Source: an uncultured Lachnospiraceae bacterium
Lineage (GTDB): Bacteria; Bacillota; Clostridia; Lachnospirales; Lachnospiraceae
Length of the DNA stretch: 64,000 bases
Assembly (NCBI GenBank): GCA_910577045.1
Contig: CAJTLB010000007.1
Coordinates: forward strand, 1-64,000
Direction of reading: 5' to 3'
Every line of letters begins with the position of its first letter. Position 1 is the stretch's first letter. This document shows positions 52,665 through 62,195 of this stretch, piece by piece. The translations under genes were made by a program, and so were the position numbers. The notes below the pieces were generated by a model, which searched no databases, had not been told where the DNA came from, and was given only the letters and a program-made list of their open reading frames with translations.

Positions 52665-55600
52665 ATGGCAAAAAAAGAATTATTTACACAAGGTTGGGAG
52701 TTTCAGCTTGTGCCAGTAGGGGAAGCTGTAGTAGAAGAGCAGGGGTTTGTCCCAGTGGATATCCCGCATGATTGGCAAATATATGATTCTACAAATTTAT
52801 ATCAAGATGGAGATGGATGGTACCAAAAAAAATTCCACATAAAAAAGGAAGAGGAATTACTTTATTATCTATATTTTGAAGGCGTGTATATGGATAGCAG
52901 AGTCTTTGTAAATGGGGAATTTTGGGGTGAATGGAAGTATGGGTATTCTTCTTTTTATTTTGATATTACAAATGGGCTTGTAGATGGGGAAAATATAATC
53001 CATGTTAGGACAAGGCTGCAACATCCGAATTCAAGATGGTATTCCGGCGCTGGCATATACCGGAATGTATGGTTAAAAATAATGCCAAAAGTACATATTT
53101 TGCAAGATGGGATTTATATATCATGTAAAAAAAGTGACAAAGATCAAAAGGAAGAGAATTCTATTTGGAAAGTGGATATTGAAACAGAGATTAATTTTTC
53201 TGGAGGAAATCCAGAAGAGTATATGTTAGAAATAGAATTGATAAATAGAGAGGGGAAGATAGAAGCAAAAAAAGAAGTTTCCTGTGGGAAATATAAGAAA
53301 ATCTCTAAAAAGAAGCTGTCTTTGCTGCCAGTAAATGAAGCAGGGGCAGTAAGCTGCCATGCAAATTTAACGCTGGAAACCCCAAAACTTTGGAATAGCT
53401 GGGATATAGGGCAGCCAGAATATTATGATTGCCATATATCCCTTTTTTACCAAAATAATAAAATAGAGGAGGAAACGACAACATTTGGCTGCCGCACTTG
53501 CGAGTTTTTGCCAGAGGAAGGGTTTTTCTTAAATGGCAGGCATATAAAATTAAAAGGGGTTTGTGAACATCATGATTTAGGGGCATTAGGGGCAACATTC
53601 CACCCTGCGGCGGCAAAAAGGAAGCTGGAAATTTTAAAATCTATGGGAGTAAATGCAATCCGTACATCCCATAATATGCCAGCGCCAGAGTTATTAGACT
53701 TAGCAGATCAGATGGGGTTTTTAGTAGTAGATGAAGCGTTCGATATGTGGGAACGCAGCAAGACCAAATATGATTATGCTAGGTTTTTCCCAGTATGGGC
53801 AAAGTATGATGTGGCTTCTTGGATACGCAGGGACAAAAACCATCCATGTGTTATCATGTGGTCGGTGGGAAATGAAATTTATGATACTCATGCAGATAAA
53901 GAAGGCATACGGATTATAAAAGAATTAATAAACCAAGTTTTGTTACATGATAAGAAACAAAATGCCAAACCAACAATTGCTTCTAATTATATGGCAGGAG
54001 AAAATGCACAAGCATGTGCTGATATTATAAAAATTGCCGGATATAATTATGCAGAACGCCTATATCAGGAACATCACAAGCTCCATAAAGATTGGGTAAT
54101 TTATGGAAGTGAAACAAGTTCTACTGTACAAAGTAGGGGGATTTATCATTTCCCATTAAACCAGCCGCTTTTAAAGGAGGAAGATGAACAGTGTTCTAGC
54201 CTTGGCAACAGTACAGTAGGCTGGGGTGCGAAAAGTACAGATTATTGTATTGCCATGGAACGAGATCATTCCTTTAGCATGGGGCAGTTTTTGTGGAGTG
54301 GTTTTGATTATATTGGGGAACCAACCCCATACCAAACAAAGAATTCCTATTTTGGGCAGATTGATACAGCCGGGTTCCCAAAAGACAGTTATTACCGATA
54401 CCGTGCCGCATGGACAGATTACAAAAAACAGCCTATGGTACATATATTCCCATATTGGGATTTTAATGAAGGACAAGTAATTGATGTACAAGTAGTAAGT
54501 AATGCTCCATTGGTAGAATTATTTGTTAATGGAGTTTCACAAGGAAAGCAGGAGATTGATTGGGAAAAGGGAGAACATTTTAGTGGAATATGGCAAATCC
54601 CATATAGGGAAGGAAGCCTTTTAGCAGTTGCTTATAATAAAGAGGGACAAGAGATAGCAAGAAAAGAGGAACATTCTTTTGGTGATGCAGCAATATTAGA
54701 GATAGAAGCAGACAAAACAACAATAGGGCCAGAAGAGTTAGTATTTTTAACGATTGAAACAAGGGATAAAGAAGGATATTTAGTTAAAAATGCGAATAAC
54801 CGTGTAATAGTAAAGGTAGAAGGGGCAGGCAGGTTAATTGGCCTTGACAATGGTGACAGCACAGATTATGACAGTTATAAAGGAGTATCCCGCAGGCTTT
54901 TTTCAGGGAAGCTGCTTGCTATTATTGCACCAAAGGGCCAAAGTGGGAAGGTACATGTTACAGTAACATCAGAGGGGCTTATTCCAGCAGAATGTATCCT
55001 TTCTGTAGTGGGACAGCCTATAATAGAAAAGATAGAAGAAAATAAACAACTTGAAATTCCAGTAGAAATCCCAATAAGAAAGATAGAGATTTGTACCCCA
55101 GAAGGACAACAGATGGATGCTGCCCAGAAAGAAGTATTGGTAAAAGCCATAATAAAGCCACAAAATGCTACCTATCGGGATATTGAATGGAGGATAGCTG
55201 ATAATACAGGGGCAACAGCTATAAATGCAGAAATAGAATATAGAAATCAAGAAAAAACAGAAATAAAAGTAATAGCAAAGAAGAATGGAATATTTTGCCT
55301 TCAAGCAATGTGCAAAAATGGCACAGAGAAAACTCGATTGATTTCTAGGCAGGAGTTTTTTGTAACTGGGTTAGAAGAAATAAAGAAGAATTTACAAAGA
55401 AAGGCATGGGAAACGTATAACGCAGCAAATTGTGATGAAGTATATGGGGATAGTTTCTTAAGAGAAGATAATGCGATTACCCATATTGGAAATAATGTAT
55501 CATTAGTATTCCAACAGATAGATTTTGGAAAAACAGGATGTGCTGCAATTGGTATTTGTGGACGTACTTTATTGGAGAAAAATAGTATTCATATCCATTT

Positions 55601-55778
55601 TTCAAATGGGAAAGAAGAAAAAAGGCAGATAGTAGAATTCCAGTGTTGTAAGGAATATCAAAATCAGGTATTCCCATTAAAAAACATAACAGGAGTGCAA
55701 GATATTACCTTTATTTTCTTGCCAGGCAGCAGTTTTGATTTTAAAGAGTTCCAGTTTATAAAAATAGAAAAGGAGTAG
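52665..55778 (+). CDS. Glycoside hydrolase family 2 protein, beta-galactosidase-like
   Basis: This 1037-residue cytoplasmic glycosidase has no signal peptide. A sugar-binding jelly-roll domain (about 1-150) and an immunoglobulin-like domain come first. The catalytic barrel (about 290-580) has the acid/base E404 in WSVGNEIYD and the probable nucleophile E483 in IYGSETSSTV, followed by DUF4982-type and further beta-sandwich domains to the end. The substrate is likely a beta-galactoside, though other GH2 activities are possible. AGAAGGGG supports ATG 52665. It is close-packed after trpA and 4 bases before the GH35 gene. Confidence 0.87.
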   Translation: MAKKELFTQGWEFQLVPVGEAVVEEQGFVPVDIPHDWQIYDSTNLYQDGDGWYQKKFHIKKEEELLYYLYFEGVYMDSRVFVNGEFWGEWKYGYSSFYFDITNGLVDGENIIHVRTRLQHPNSRWYSGAGIYRNVWLKIMPKVHILQDGIYISCKKSDKDQKEENSIWKVDIETEINFSGGNPEEYMLEIELINREGKIEAKKEVSCGKYKKISKKKLSLLPVNEAGAVSCHANLTLETPKLWNSWDIGQPEYYDCHISLFYQNNKIEEETTTFGCRTCEFLPEEGFFLNGRHIKLKGVCEHHDLGALGATFHPAAAKRKLEILKSMGVNAIRTSHNMPAPELLDLADQMGFLVVDEAFDMWERSKTKYDYARFFPVWAKYDVASWIRRDKNHPCVIMWSVGNEIYDTHADKEGIRIIKELINQVLLHDKKQNAKPTIASNYMAGENAQACADIIKIAGYNYAERLYQEHHKLHKDWVIYGSETSSTVQSRGIYHFPLNQPLLKEEDEQCSSLGNSTVGWGAKSTDYCIAMERDHSFSMGQFLWSGFDYIGEPTPYQTKNSYFGQIDTAGFPKDSYYRYRAAWTDYKKQPMVHIFPYWDFNEGQVIDVQVVSNAPLVELFVNGVSQGKQEIDWEKGEHFSGIWQIPYREGSLLAVAYNKEGQEIARKEEHSFGDAAILEIEADKTTIGPEELVFLTIETRDKEGYLVKNANNRVIVKVEGAGRLIGLDNGDSTDYDSYKGVSRRLFSGKLLAIIAPKGQSGKVHVTVTSEGLIPAECILSVVGQPIIEKIEENKQLEIPVEIPIRKIEICTPEGQQMDAAQKEVLVKAIIKPQNATYRDIEWRIADNTGATAINAEIEYRNQEKTEIKVIAKKNGIFCLQAMCKNGTEKTRLISRQEFFVTGLEEIKKNLQRKAWETYNAANCDEVYGDSFLREDNAITHIGNNVSLVFQQIDFGKTGCAAIGICGRTLLEKNSIHIHFSNGKEEKRQIVEFQCCKEYQNQVFPLKNITGVQDITFIFLPGSSFDFKEFQFIKIEKE

Positions 55779-55782
55779 CAAT

Positions 55783-57537
55783 ATGGGACGTTTTGAAATA
55801 GCAATAGGGTTAAGTAAGTTTAATTTAGATGGTAAGCCATTCCAGATTATATCAGGGGCAATTCATTATTTCCGGGTAGTGCCGGAGTATTGGAAAGACC
55901 GCTTGGAAAAATTAAAAGCAATGGGCTGTAATACGGTGGAGACATATATTCCTTGGAATGTGCATGAGCCAAAGAAAGGGCAGTTTTATTTTGAAGGCAT
56001 GGCAGATATTATAAAATTTGTAACAATGGCACAGGAACTGGGGTTATATGTGATACTGCGCCCGTCTCCTTATATTTGCGCAGAGTGGGAGTTTGGCGGG
56101 CTTCCTGCATGGCTTTTAGCAGAAGATGGAATGAGGCTCCGTTGTAGTTACCCGCCTTTTATTAAGCATGTAAAGGAATATTACGAAAGACTGCTGCCAT
56201 TGCTTGTGCCGCTTTTAATTGACAATGGCGGCCCAGTTATACTAATGCAGGTAGAAAATGAATATGGATATTATGCCAATGATAAAAGTTATATGGAGTT
56301 TTTGTTCCAGACAATGAGAGATTCTGGGATTACAGTGCCATTGATTACATCAGATGGCCCAAATAGGGAAAGCCTAAATGCAGGGACTTTATCGGGGGTC
56401 CTTCCTACAGGGAATTTTGGTTCTAAAACAGAAGAACGATTTCGAATTTTAAAGGAGTATGCGGAAAGGATGCCATTAATGTGTGCTGAATTTTGGGTAG
56501 GCTGGTTTGACCATTGGGGGAATGGCGGCCATATGAAGGGCAATCTGGAGGAAAGTATAAAAGATTTGGATAAAATGCTGGAATTAGGGAATGTAAATAT
56601 CTATATGTTTGAGGGCGGCACGAACTTTGGATTTATGAATGGCTCTAATTATTATGATGAATTAACGCCAGATGTGACTTCTTATGATTATGATGCAGTA
56701 CTTACAGAAGATGGGCAGATTACAGAAAAATATAAGCGTTATCAGGAGGTGATTGGTAAGTATACCTCCATACCAAAAGTAAATTTTACAACAAAAATCT
56801 GCCAAAAAGCATATGGGAGGTGTAAGGTAGAAGATAAGGTAAGCTTATTTTCTACGATTTCTTCGTTAAGCGAAGGGGTTTTATCTGCTTATCCACAAGC
56901 GATGGAAAAGTTAGGGCAAAATTATGGGTATATTTTATATCATTCTGCTTTAGATACAGAAGAGAAATTAACAAAAATTCGGTTGTGGGAGGCTAATGAC
57001 AGGGCAAATATTTTTGTAGATAATATGCCAGTTATGACATTGTATGATAGAGAATTGTTAGAAGAACATACGGTAGATGTAGAATTCCAACAAGGGGCGC
57101 CAATTGATATTTTAGTAGAAAATATGGGCAGGGTGAATTTTGGCCCTAGAATGGAACGGCAACAAAAAGGTATAGCCCAGTGTGTCCAGTTAAATGGCCA
57201 TATCCATAATAATTGGATGCAATATCCACTGCCACTTGATAATGTTTCTAAAATAGATTTTTCAGGGACATACCAAGAAGGCCAGCCAGCGTTTTATCGT
57301 TTTCATTTTTTTGCTAAAGAGTGTGGAGATACTTTTTTGGCACTGGAAGGTTGGGGAAAAGGCTGTGCATTTATTAATGGCTTCCATTTAGGGCGTTTCT
57401 GGGAAATTGGGCCGCAAAAAAGGCTTTATATCCCAGCACCGCTAATAAAAAAGGGAGAAAATGAGATTATTATTTTTGAGACAGAAGGAAAAATAGGGGA
57501 TGGAATAGAATTCATGGATAAACCAGATATTGGGTAA
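55783..57537 (+). CDS. Glycoside hydrolase family 35 beta-galactosidase
   Basis: This 584-residue cytoplasmic enzyme removes terminal beta-galactose. Family motifs: SGAIHYFRVVPEYW, the signature ILRPSPYICAEWEFGGLPAWLL, the acid/base E160 in VENEYGYY and the nucleophile E236 in MCAEFWVGWFDHWG. Beta-sandwich domains fill the C-terminal third, and LEGWGKGCAFINGFHLGRFWEIGPQ is a typical ending. It is probably co-transcribed with the GH2 gene, giving two complementary galactosidases. Confidence 0.92.
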   Translation: MGRFEIAIGLSKFNLDGKPFQIISGAIHYFRVVPEYWKDRLEKLKAMGCNTVETYIPWNVHEPKKGQFYFEGMADIIKFVTMAQELGLYVILRPSPYICAEWEFGGLPAWLLAEDGMRLRCSYPPFIKHVKEYYERLLPLLVPLLIDNGGPVILMQVENEYGYYANDKSYMEFLFQTMRDSGITVPLITSDGPNRESLNAGTLSGVLPTGNFGSKTEERFRILKEYAERMPLMCAEFWVGWFDHWGNGGHMKGNLEESIKDLDKMLELGNVNIYMFEGGTNFGFMNGSNYYDELTPDVTSYDYDAVLTEDGQITEKYKRYQEVIGKYTSIPKVNFTTKICQKAYGRCKVEDKVSLFSTISSLSEGVLSAYPQAMEKLGQNYGYILYHSALDTEEKLTKIRLWEANDRANIFVDNMPVMTLYDRELLEEHTVDVEFQQGAPIDILVENMGRVNFGPRMERQQKGIAQCVQLNGHIHNNWMQYPLPLDNVSKIDFSGTYQEGQPAFYRFHFFAKECGDTFLALEGWGKGCAFINGFHLGRFWEIGPQKRLYIPAPLIKKGENEIIIFETEGKIGDGIEFMDKPDIG

Positions 57538-57560
57538 AAAATAAAAATAAAAAACGAATA

Positions 57561-57590
57561 TCCCTTCCTAAAATCCTGTCTTTATAGATG
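57561..57590 (+). promoter_or_regulatory. Possible ECF-type promoter
   Basis: TCCCTTCC and TGTCTTTATAG between the GH35 gene and the sigma factor resemble, from memory, the leader of other clostridial ECF sigma operons and could be an autoregulated promoter. There is no sigma-A consensus here. Confidence 0.3.
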
Positions 57591-57618
57591 AACCGAATAA
57601 GAAGGAGAGGAAGGTATA

Positions 57619-58170
57619 ATGGAAGATTTTCAGATTATTGAGCTGTATTGGAGCCGCAAGGAAGAAGCTATCCAAGAAACGGATACGAAATATGGAAAAC
57701 TGCTTTCTTATATTTCTTATAATATAGTATCGAATTATGAAGATAGTGAGGAATGTGTGAATGATACATATGGTAAGGCATGGGATAGTATTCCGCCACA
57801 AAGGCCAAATAACCTTTCAGCATATTTAGGAAGGATTGTACGCAATCTTTCGATTAACCGCTGGCATGAGAACCATGCAAAAAAACGTGGCAGCGGGGCA
57901 GATATACTATTATCAGAGTTGTCAGAATGTATTCCAGCTTCTCAAACAGTAGAAAAGGAAATAGAAGAAAGTATATTGATAGATAGTATTGTAAAATGGC
58001 TAAAAGGGCTGCCAAAAGAGGATAGGGTTCTTTTTGTAAGGAGATATTGGTATGGGGATAGCCTAGAAGTATTAGCAGGAAAAACAACACCAAATAAACT
58101 TGCGGGGAAATTATTTCGTTTAAGACAGAAGCTGAAAATGGAATTAGAAAGGGAAGGGATATGGATATGA
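57619..58170 (+). CDS. ECF-type sigma-70 family RNA polymerase sigma factor
   Basis: This 183-residue sigma factor has region 2 (about 15-85; LLSYISYNIVSNYEDSEECVNDTYGKAWDSIPP ... LGRIVRNLSINRWHENHAKKR) and region 4 (about 125-180; LPKEDRVLFVRRYWYGDSLEVLAG ... KLFRLRQKLKMELE). It would direct RNA polymerase to a small set of promoters when released from its regulator. The stop overlaps the ATG of the serpin gene (ATGA), the usual arrangement of an ECF sigma and its anti-sigma factor. Confidence 0.88.
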   Translation: MEDFQIIELYWSRKEEAIQETDTKYGKLLSYISYNIVSNYEDSEECVNDTYGKAWDSIPPQRPNNLSAYLGRIVRNLSINRWHENHAKKRGSGADILLSELSECIPASQTVEKEIEESILIDSIVKWLKGLPKEDRVLFVRRYWYGDSLEVLAGKTTPNKLAGKLFRLRQKLKMELEREGIWI

Positions 58171-59543
58171 AGAAAAAAGAAGAAAAATTATTTGATGCAA
58201 TTACCAATCTCCCTGATAAAATAATTGAGGAGGCAAAAGATAGGGCAGGGAAGAAAAGGAAAATACAAATAGGGCTGGTCTCTGTTGCAGCAGGGGTACT
58301 GTTGGTATTTGGCATAGTTTACGGCGTAGGACGTGTATTCTATAGCGGTTCTAGCATAGCAGAAGAAATGGAAATTAAATTCCCCAAAGCATATGCGTTT
58401 GATGATTATGAAACAAGAGATTTGATAAAAGAAGCGAATCCGGTAAGTGATGAGTTTTATCAGTCAATAAAAGAATTTACTTGGAAAACTACGTCTGAAT
58501 TTGTAGCAGATCAAAAATCAAATGTCAATTATTCTCCATTATCTTTATATTATGCGTTAGCATTGGCAGCGATTGGGGCAAATGGGGAAACAGAGAAAGA
58601 ACTTTTAACATTACTTTGCGTAGAGGACTCAGGGCAACTTTCTGCCCAATGTAATAATTTATATCATCAGTTGTATGCCGATAATGAAATTGGTAAATTA
58701 AAAATAGCAAATTCTTTATGGCTTAGTAGAGAAGCAACATTTAAACAGCCATTTATAAAAAATGCGGCAAATAAATTTTATGCGCCAGTTTACCGTGTAG
58801 ATTTTAAAGAACCAGAGACAGGGAAGGCTATGGGGGAATGGATAGCAAAGAATACCAATGGGACACTTACGCCAAAGATGGAAACAGATGTAAATCAGAT
58901 TATGTCTATTTTAAATACAGTGTATTTTAAAAATGAATGGATAAATCGTTTTGACTCCTCTAAAACAAAGAAAGATATATTTTATCTTTCAGATGGGAGT
59001 ACAATAGAATGTGATTTTATGAACCAAAGTTATGGCTCAGCAGGATTTACAAAAGGAAATGGGTTTATTAGTTCTAGCCTTTCTTTAAAATATTTTGCCC
59101 ATATGGTATTTATTTTGCCAGATGAGGGAGTGACGCCACAAGAGTTGTTAGCCAGCCCAGAAAAGGTAAAGGAAGTTTTTGAAACAGAACAAAATTCGTA
59201 TGGAGAAGTAATATGGCAAGTCCCTAAATTTAGTTTTTCTTCTCAATTTGATTTGGCAGAAGGATTAAAGAATTTGGGAGTAAAAAAAGCTTTTGAGGCA
59301 GATGCAGATTTTTCTCGTATTACAGATGAAACAGCATTTATTTCAAATATTCATCAAGAGACACATATTAGTATTGATGAAAAAGGAGTAGAAGCATCTG
59401 CTTTTACAGAGATTCAATATTCTGGGGCAGGGATGCCAAAGGACAAGGTAGAAATGATATTAAACCGTCCATTTATTTATGGGATAGTTTCCAACAATGG
59501 GACATTACTTTTTGTAGGTATTTGTGAAAATCCAGTAGAATAA
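58167..59543 (+). CDS. Membrane-anchored serpin with anti-sigma-like N-terminus
   Basis: This 458-residue protein has a short cytoplasmic helical segment (about 1-30; EEKLFDAITNLPDKIIEEA), one membrane helix (about 31-56) and an extracellular serpin domain (about 85-458). Serpin hallmarks include NVNYSPLSLYYALALAAIGANGETEKEL, TVYFKNEWINRFD, the hinge EKGVEASAF from about E405, and NRPFIYGIVSNNGTLLFVGICENP at the end. The hinge keeps the small residues of inhibitory serpins, so it may trap proteases. The N-terminus resembles those of clostridial anti-sigma factors, and the gene is translationally coupled to an ECF sigma gene. The ATG at 58167 is favoured over 58161. Confidence 0.85.
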   Translation: MKKKEEKLFDAITNLPDKIIEEAKDRAGKKRKIQIGLVSVAAGVLLVFGIVYGVGRVFYSGSSIAEEMEIKFPKAYAFDDYETRDLIKEANPVSDEFYQSIKEFTWKTTSEFVADQKSNVNYSPLSLYYALALAAIGANGETEKELLTLLCVEDSGQLSAQCNNLYHQLYADNEIGKLKIANSLWLSREATFKQPFIKNAANKFYAPVYRVDFKEPETGKAMGEWIAKNTNGTLTPKMETDVNQIMSILNTVYFKNEWINRFDSSKTKKDIFYLSDGSTIECDFMNQSYGSAGFTKGNGFISSSLSLKYFAHMVFILPDEGVTPQELLASPEKVKEVFETEQNSYGEVIWQVPKFSFSSQFDLAEGLKNLGVKKAFEADADFSRITDETAFISNIHQETHISIDEKGVEASAFTEIQYSGAGMPKDKVEMILNRPFIYGIVSNNGTLLFVGICENPVE

Positions 59544-59560
59544 TTAGAAATGTTAAATGG

Positions 59561-59601
59561 GGCTGTTGCAAAATACAAAATTTATTATTTTGCAGCAGCT
59601 C
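59561..59601. terminator. Hairpin between convergent serpin and CHR genes
   Basis: GCTGTTGCAAAATA and its near complement ending TTTTGCAGCAGC (59588-59599) form a stem of about 13 bp with one G-U pair. The T-run is poor, but its position between convergent genes suggests termination in both directions. Confidence 0.5.
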
Positions 59602-59670
59602 CTTATATATGCACAGGCATGCAGGAAAGATATGCTGCTGTACAAATTTTTAGCAAGTTGGCATTGGCAT

Positions 59671-60249
59671 TTAGGCAGGGGTTCCGATAATAAGATAGAT
59701 AATAGTGCCTACAACCCCTGTGCCAAATATAATAGAAATAGCGCTTGCTTTATATTTACGGAGAATAAAAAGTGCCCCAAGGAATAGTAAAAATTCAACA
59801 ATCCGAAAATCAGACAATACAATGGAATGTTTTTCTGCTTGGAATAGCCCTAGTAATAAGATAGATAGCCCAGCAGATGCGATAAGTGCAACTACGGCAG
59901 GGCGTAGGGCAGAAAGTACGGTTTGCACGCCAGAAAAAGTACGATATTTATAATAAAAATGTGCTAATACAAGACAAATAAAAAAAGAAGGAATAATACA
60001 GCCGATTGTACATAAAATAGCACCTAAAACCCCTGACAGCCGGGTCCCTACAAAAGTAGCAGAATTAATAGAAATAGGGCCGGGTGTCATTTCAGCAATA
60101 GTAATTAAATCGGTAAATTCTTCTAATGTCATTAAATGATGGGTATCAACAATCTGATTTTGGATAAGTGGGATAGCAGCATAGCCGCCGCCAACACTAA
60201 ATAATCCAACTTGGATAAAACTAAAGAATAATTTTAATAAAATAGGCAT
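59671..60249 (-). CDS. CHR (chromate) transporter family protein, second subunit
   Basis: This 192-residue membrane protein is a short-chain CHR transporter with about five helices. GLFSVGGGYAAIPLIQ and the MTPGPISINSATFVG motif are conserved family signatures. Short CHR proteins work as pairs and are known for chromate export, but the natural substrate in anaerobes is unclear. It overlaps the preceding CHR gene by one base (TAATG). Confidence 0.88.
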   Translation of the reverse strand: MPILLKLFFSFIQVGLFSVGGGYAAIPLIQNQIVDTHHLMTLEEFTDLITIAEMTPGPISINSATFVGTRLSGVLGAILCTIGCIIPSFFICLVLAHFYYKYRTFSGVQTVLSALRPAVVALIASAGLSILLLGLFQAEKHSIVLSDFRIVEFLLFLGALFILRKYKASAISIIFGTGVVGTIIYLIIGTPA

Positions 60250-60833
60250 TAGGAATTTCCCTCCTTTTTCAGTTTTAGGCTAATAATTAGATCAAGAATG
60301 CCAACAAAAAGGCAACCAAGTATAATAAGCATGGCACTAACGTCAAAAAAGACAGTAGCAGCAAATGCTATAACCATTAAGATAAAGTAGAGTAGGCGGT
60401 GTGTCTTTATTACATTTTTGCCAAGGTTTATAACAACATCAAAAATAACGGCGGCAACCCCTGCACGCATAACCTGTAAGGCAATAGCGATAATATGGTT
60501 GTTTCGGAATTGAGTGTAAAAATGAGAAATTACTGAAATAATAATTAAGGGGGGAAGAGCAGTGCCAAGGATGGCTGTTAAAGAGCCAAGGATCCCTGCC
60601 ATACGGTAGCCTAATATAACTGAAGCATTAATTGGGATTGGCCCAGGGGAAGATTGGGCAATTGCGGTAATATCTAACATTTCGTCTTCACCAAGCCATT
60701 GTAGTTCTTCCACAAATTTCTTTTTAAATAAAGATACAATAACAAAGCCGCCTCCAAAAGTAAAGGCACTTAATAGGAAGGTAGACTGGAACAATTTCCA
60801 AAGAATAACACTTTTCTTTTCCTTTGGTTTCAT
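60249..60833 (-). CDS. CHR (chromate) transporter family protein, first subunit
   Basis: This 194-residue protein is the partner CHR subunit, with SAFTFGGGFVIVSLFKKKFV and AQSSPGPIPINASVILGYRMAG. AGGAGG lies upstream on the - strand. The two genes form a small operon pointing away from the block of broken genes to the right; a 14-bp AT palindrome lies at 60879-60892 in the shared upstream region. Confidence 0.88.
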   Translation of the reverse strand: MKPKEKKSVILWKLFQSTFLLSAFTFGGGFVIVSLFKKKFVEELQWLGEDEMLDITAIAQSSPGPIPINASVILGYRMAGILGSLTAILGTALPPLIIISVISHFYTQFRNNHIIAIALQVMRAGVAAVIFDVVINLGKNVIKTHRLLYFILMVIAFAATVFFDVSAMLIILGCLFVGILDLIISLKLKKEGNS

Positions 60834-60959
60834 TATAATTCCTCCTTTTATTTATCTAGCTTTCCACATCATAACATATTTTATATATAAAATGAAATGA
60901 TAGTTATTTATTATATGATAAAAAAATATTATGGTATGATTTAAAAATTATTTGCAGTT

Positions 60960-61979
60960 ATGGTGGCGTGTCTGTTGACGTTTGCACTGGCAGCGTGTGG
61001 AAATACGGGAAACGATATGGAGGAGTCTGCTGTTCCAGAGCCAAGTACAACGGTAGCGCTGGTAGTAGAAACAGAAAGCGAACCAGAATCAGAGGAAAGC
61101 GTGACAGTTTCCGTTTCGCCGGAAGAAAACGAGGTGAGCATGATGGAGATTCCTGAAAGTTTTGTTTTAATTGAAGGTGGCACCTTTCAGATGGGAGGCC
61201 CGGAAAGCGAAAGCTGGCGGAGTGATGATGAAACACAGCATACGGTTACGGTCAGCGATTTTTACATGAGCCAGTATGAATTGACGCAGGAAGAATATGA
61301 GAAGGTGACGGGGAAGAATCCCAGCAATTTTTCTGGCGGTGATCTTCCGGTTGAAAATATTTCATGGCTGGATGCGGTGAGTTACTGCAACTCCCGGAGC
61401 GAGAGCGAGGGACGAACGCCAGTTTATATCATTGACGGCCAGAATGTAAGCTGGGATCTCAATGCGAATAGCTACCGTTTACCTACAGAAGCGGAGTGGA
61501 AATATGCCTGTCGCGCTGGTATGGTAACTCCTTTTCATACAGAAACTTCTATCAGTGCAGAAGAAGCAAATTATTATGGGCATTATCCTTACATGATTGA
61601 GGACAATTATTTCTCACAGGGAAATTTGGATACACAGCCTGGTGAATACAGGCAGACAACCGTTGCAGTAGACAGTTTTGCTCCTAACGCTTTTGGACTG
61701 TATAACACGCATGGCAATGTAGGCGAATGGGTGTGGGACTATTATGGCGAATATCCAAAGACGAAGGAGACCGATCCAGTTGGCCCGGACAGCGGCATAT
61801 TGCGGGTTTACAGAGGTGGCGGTTGGAATGATTTTGCTAAAAATATACGTAGCGTATACCGTGCCACGCTTGCACAGGATAAAGGCAGCTTTAATATTGG
61901 TATGCGTTTGGTTCAGGCAGCGTTACAGGCACAGCATTACAGCAGGACAACGGAGCTTCTGATAATGAAAATGTGCTGA
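60960..61979 (+). CDS. Formylglycine-generating-enzyme-like (SUMF1) lipoprotein, probably damaged
   Basis: This 339-residue frame holds a complete SUMF1/FGE-type domain (about 60-320): FVLIEGGTFQMGG, YELTQEEYEKVTG, NISWLDAVSYCN, YRLPTEAEWKYACR, GNVGEWVWDYYG and RGGGWND, ending at GMRLV. A lipobox (FALAACG) begins the protein. The natural start seems to be ATG 60936, but codon 3 is TAA (ATG ATT TAA AAA TTA), so the signal peptide is cut off by a nonsense codon. ATG 60960 has no ribosome site. After GMRLV the frame continues into unrelated residues while flavodoxin sequence continues in another frame. Base composition is richer in GC than everything to the left. Confidence 0.65.
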   Translation: MVACLLTFALAACGNTGNDMEESAVPEPSTTVALVVETESEPESEESVTVSVSPEENEVSMMEIPESFVLIEGGTFQMGGPESESWRSDDETQHTVTVSDFYMSQYELTQEEYEKVTGKNPSNFSGGDLPVENISWLDAVSYCNSRSESEGRTPVYIIDGQNVSWDLNANSYRLPTEAEWKYACRAGMVTPFHTETSISAEEANYYGHYPYMIEDNYFSQGNLDTQPGEYRQTTVAVDSFAPNAFGLYNTHGNVGEWVWDYYGEYPKTKETDPVGPDSGILRVYRGGGWNDFAKNIRSVYRATLAQDKGSFNIGMRLVQAALQAQHYSRTTELLIMKMC

Positions 61980-62195
61980 TTGCAAATTTTTCATGGGCGG
62001 GAATACGGCAGGAATTGCTGGGGAGATACAGCGCCAGACAGGAGCCGATCTGTTTGAGATTACGCTTGTGAATCCTTATTCTAATGATTATAATACGGTT
62101 TTGGACGAGGCACAGCGGGATCAGAATGAGCAGGCAAGGCCAGAACTGGTGAATTATGTTGAAAACATGGAAGATTATGATGTAATTATTCTCGG
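61914..62195 (+). pseudogene. Flavodoxin-like fragment, frameshifted
   Basis: From about 61914 the second frame reads a linker and then NENVLIANFSWAG, a flavodoxin FMN-loop start. One base is missing near 61998, and the first frame takes over with NTAGIAGEIQRQTGADLFEI and ends YDVIILG. The C-terminal half is absent: the sequence changes abruptly into ligase at about 62196. It may originally have been the second half of the SUMF1 lipoprotein, because no start codon separates them. Not functional as it stands. Confidence 0.7.
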
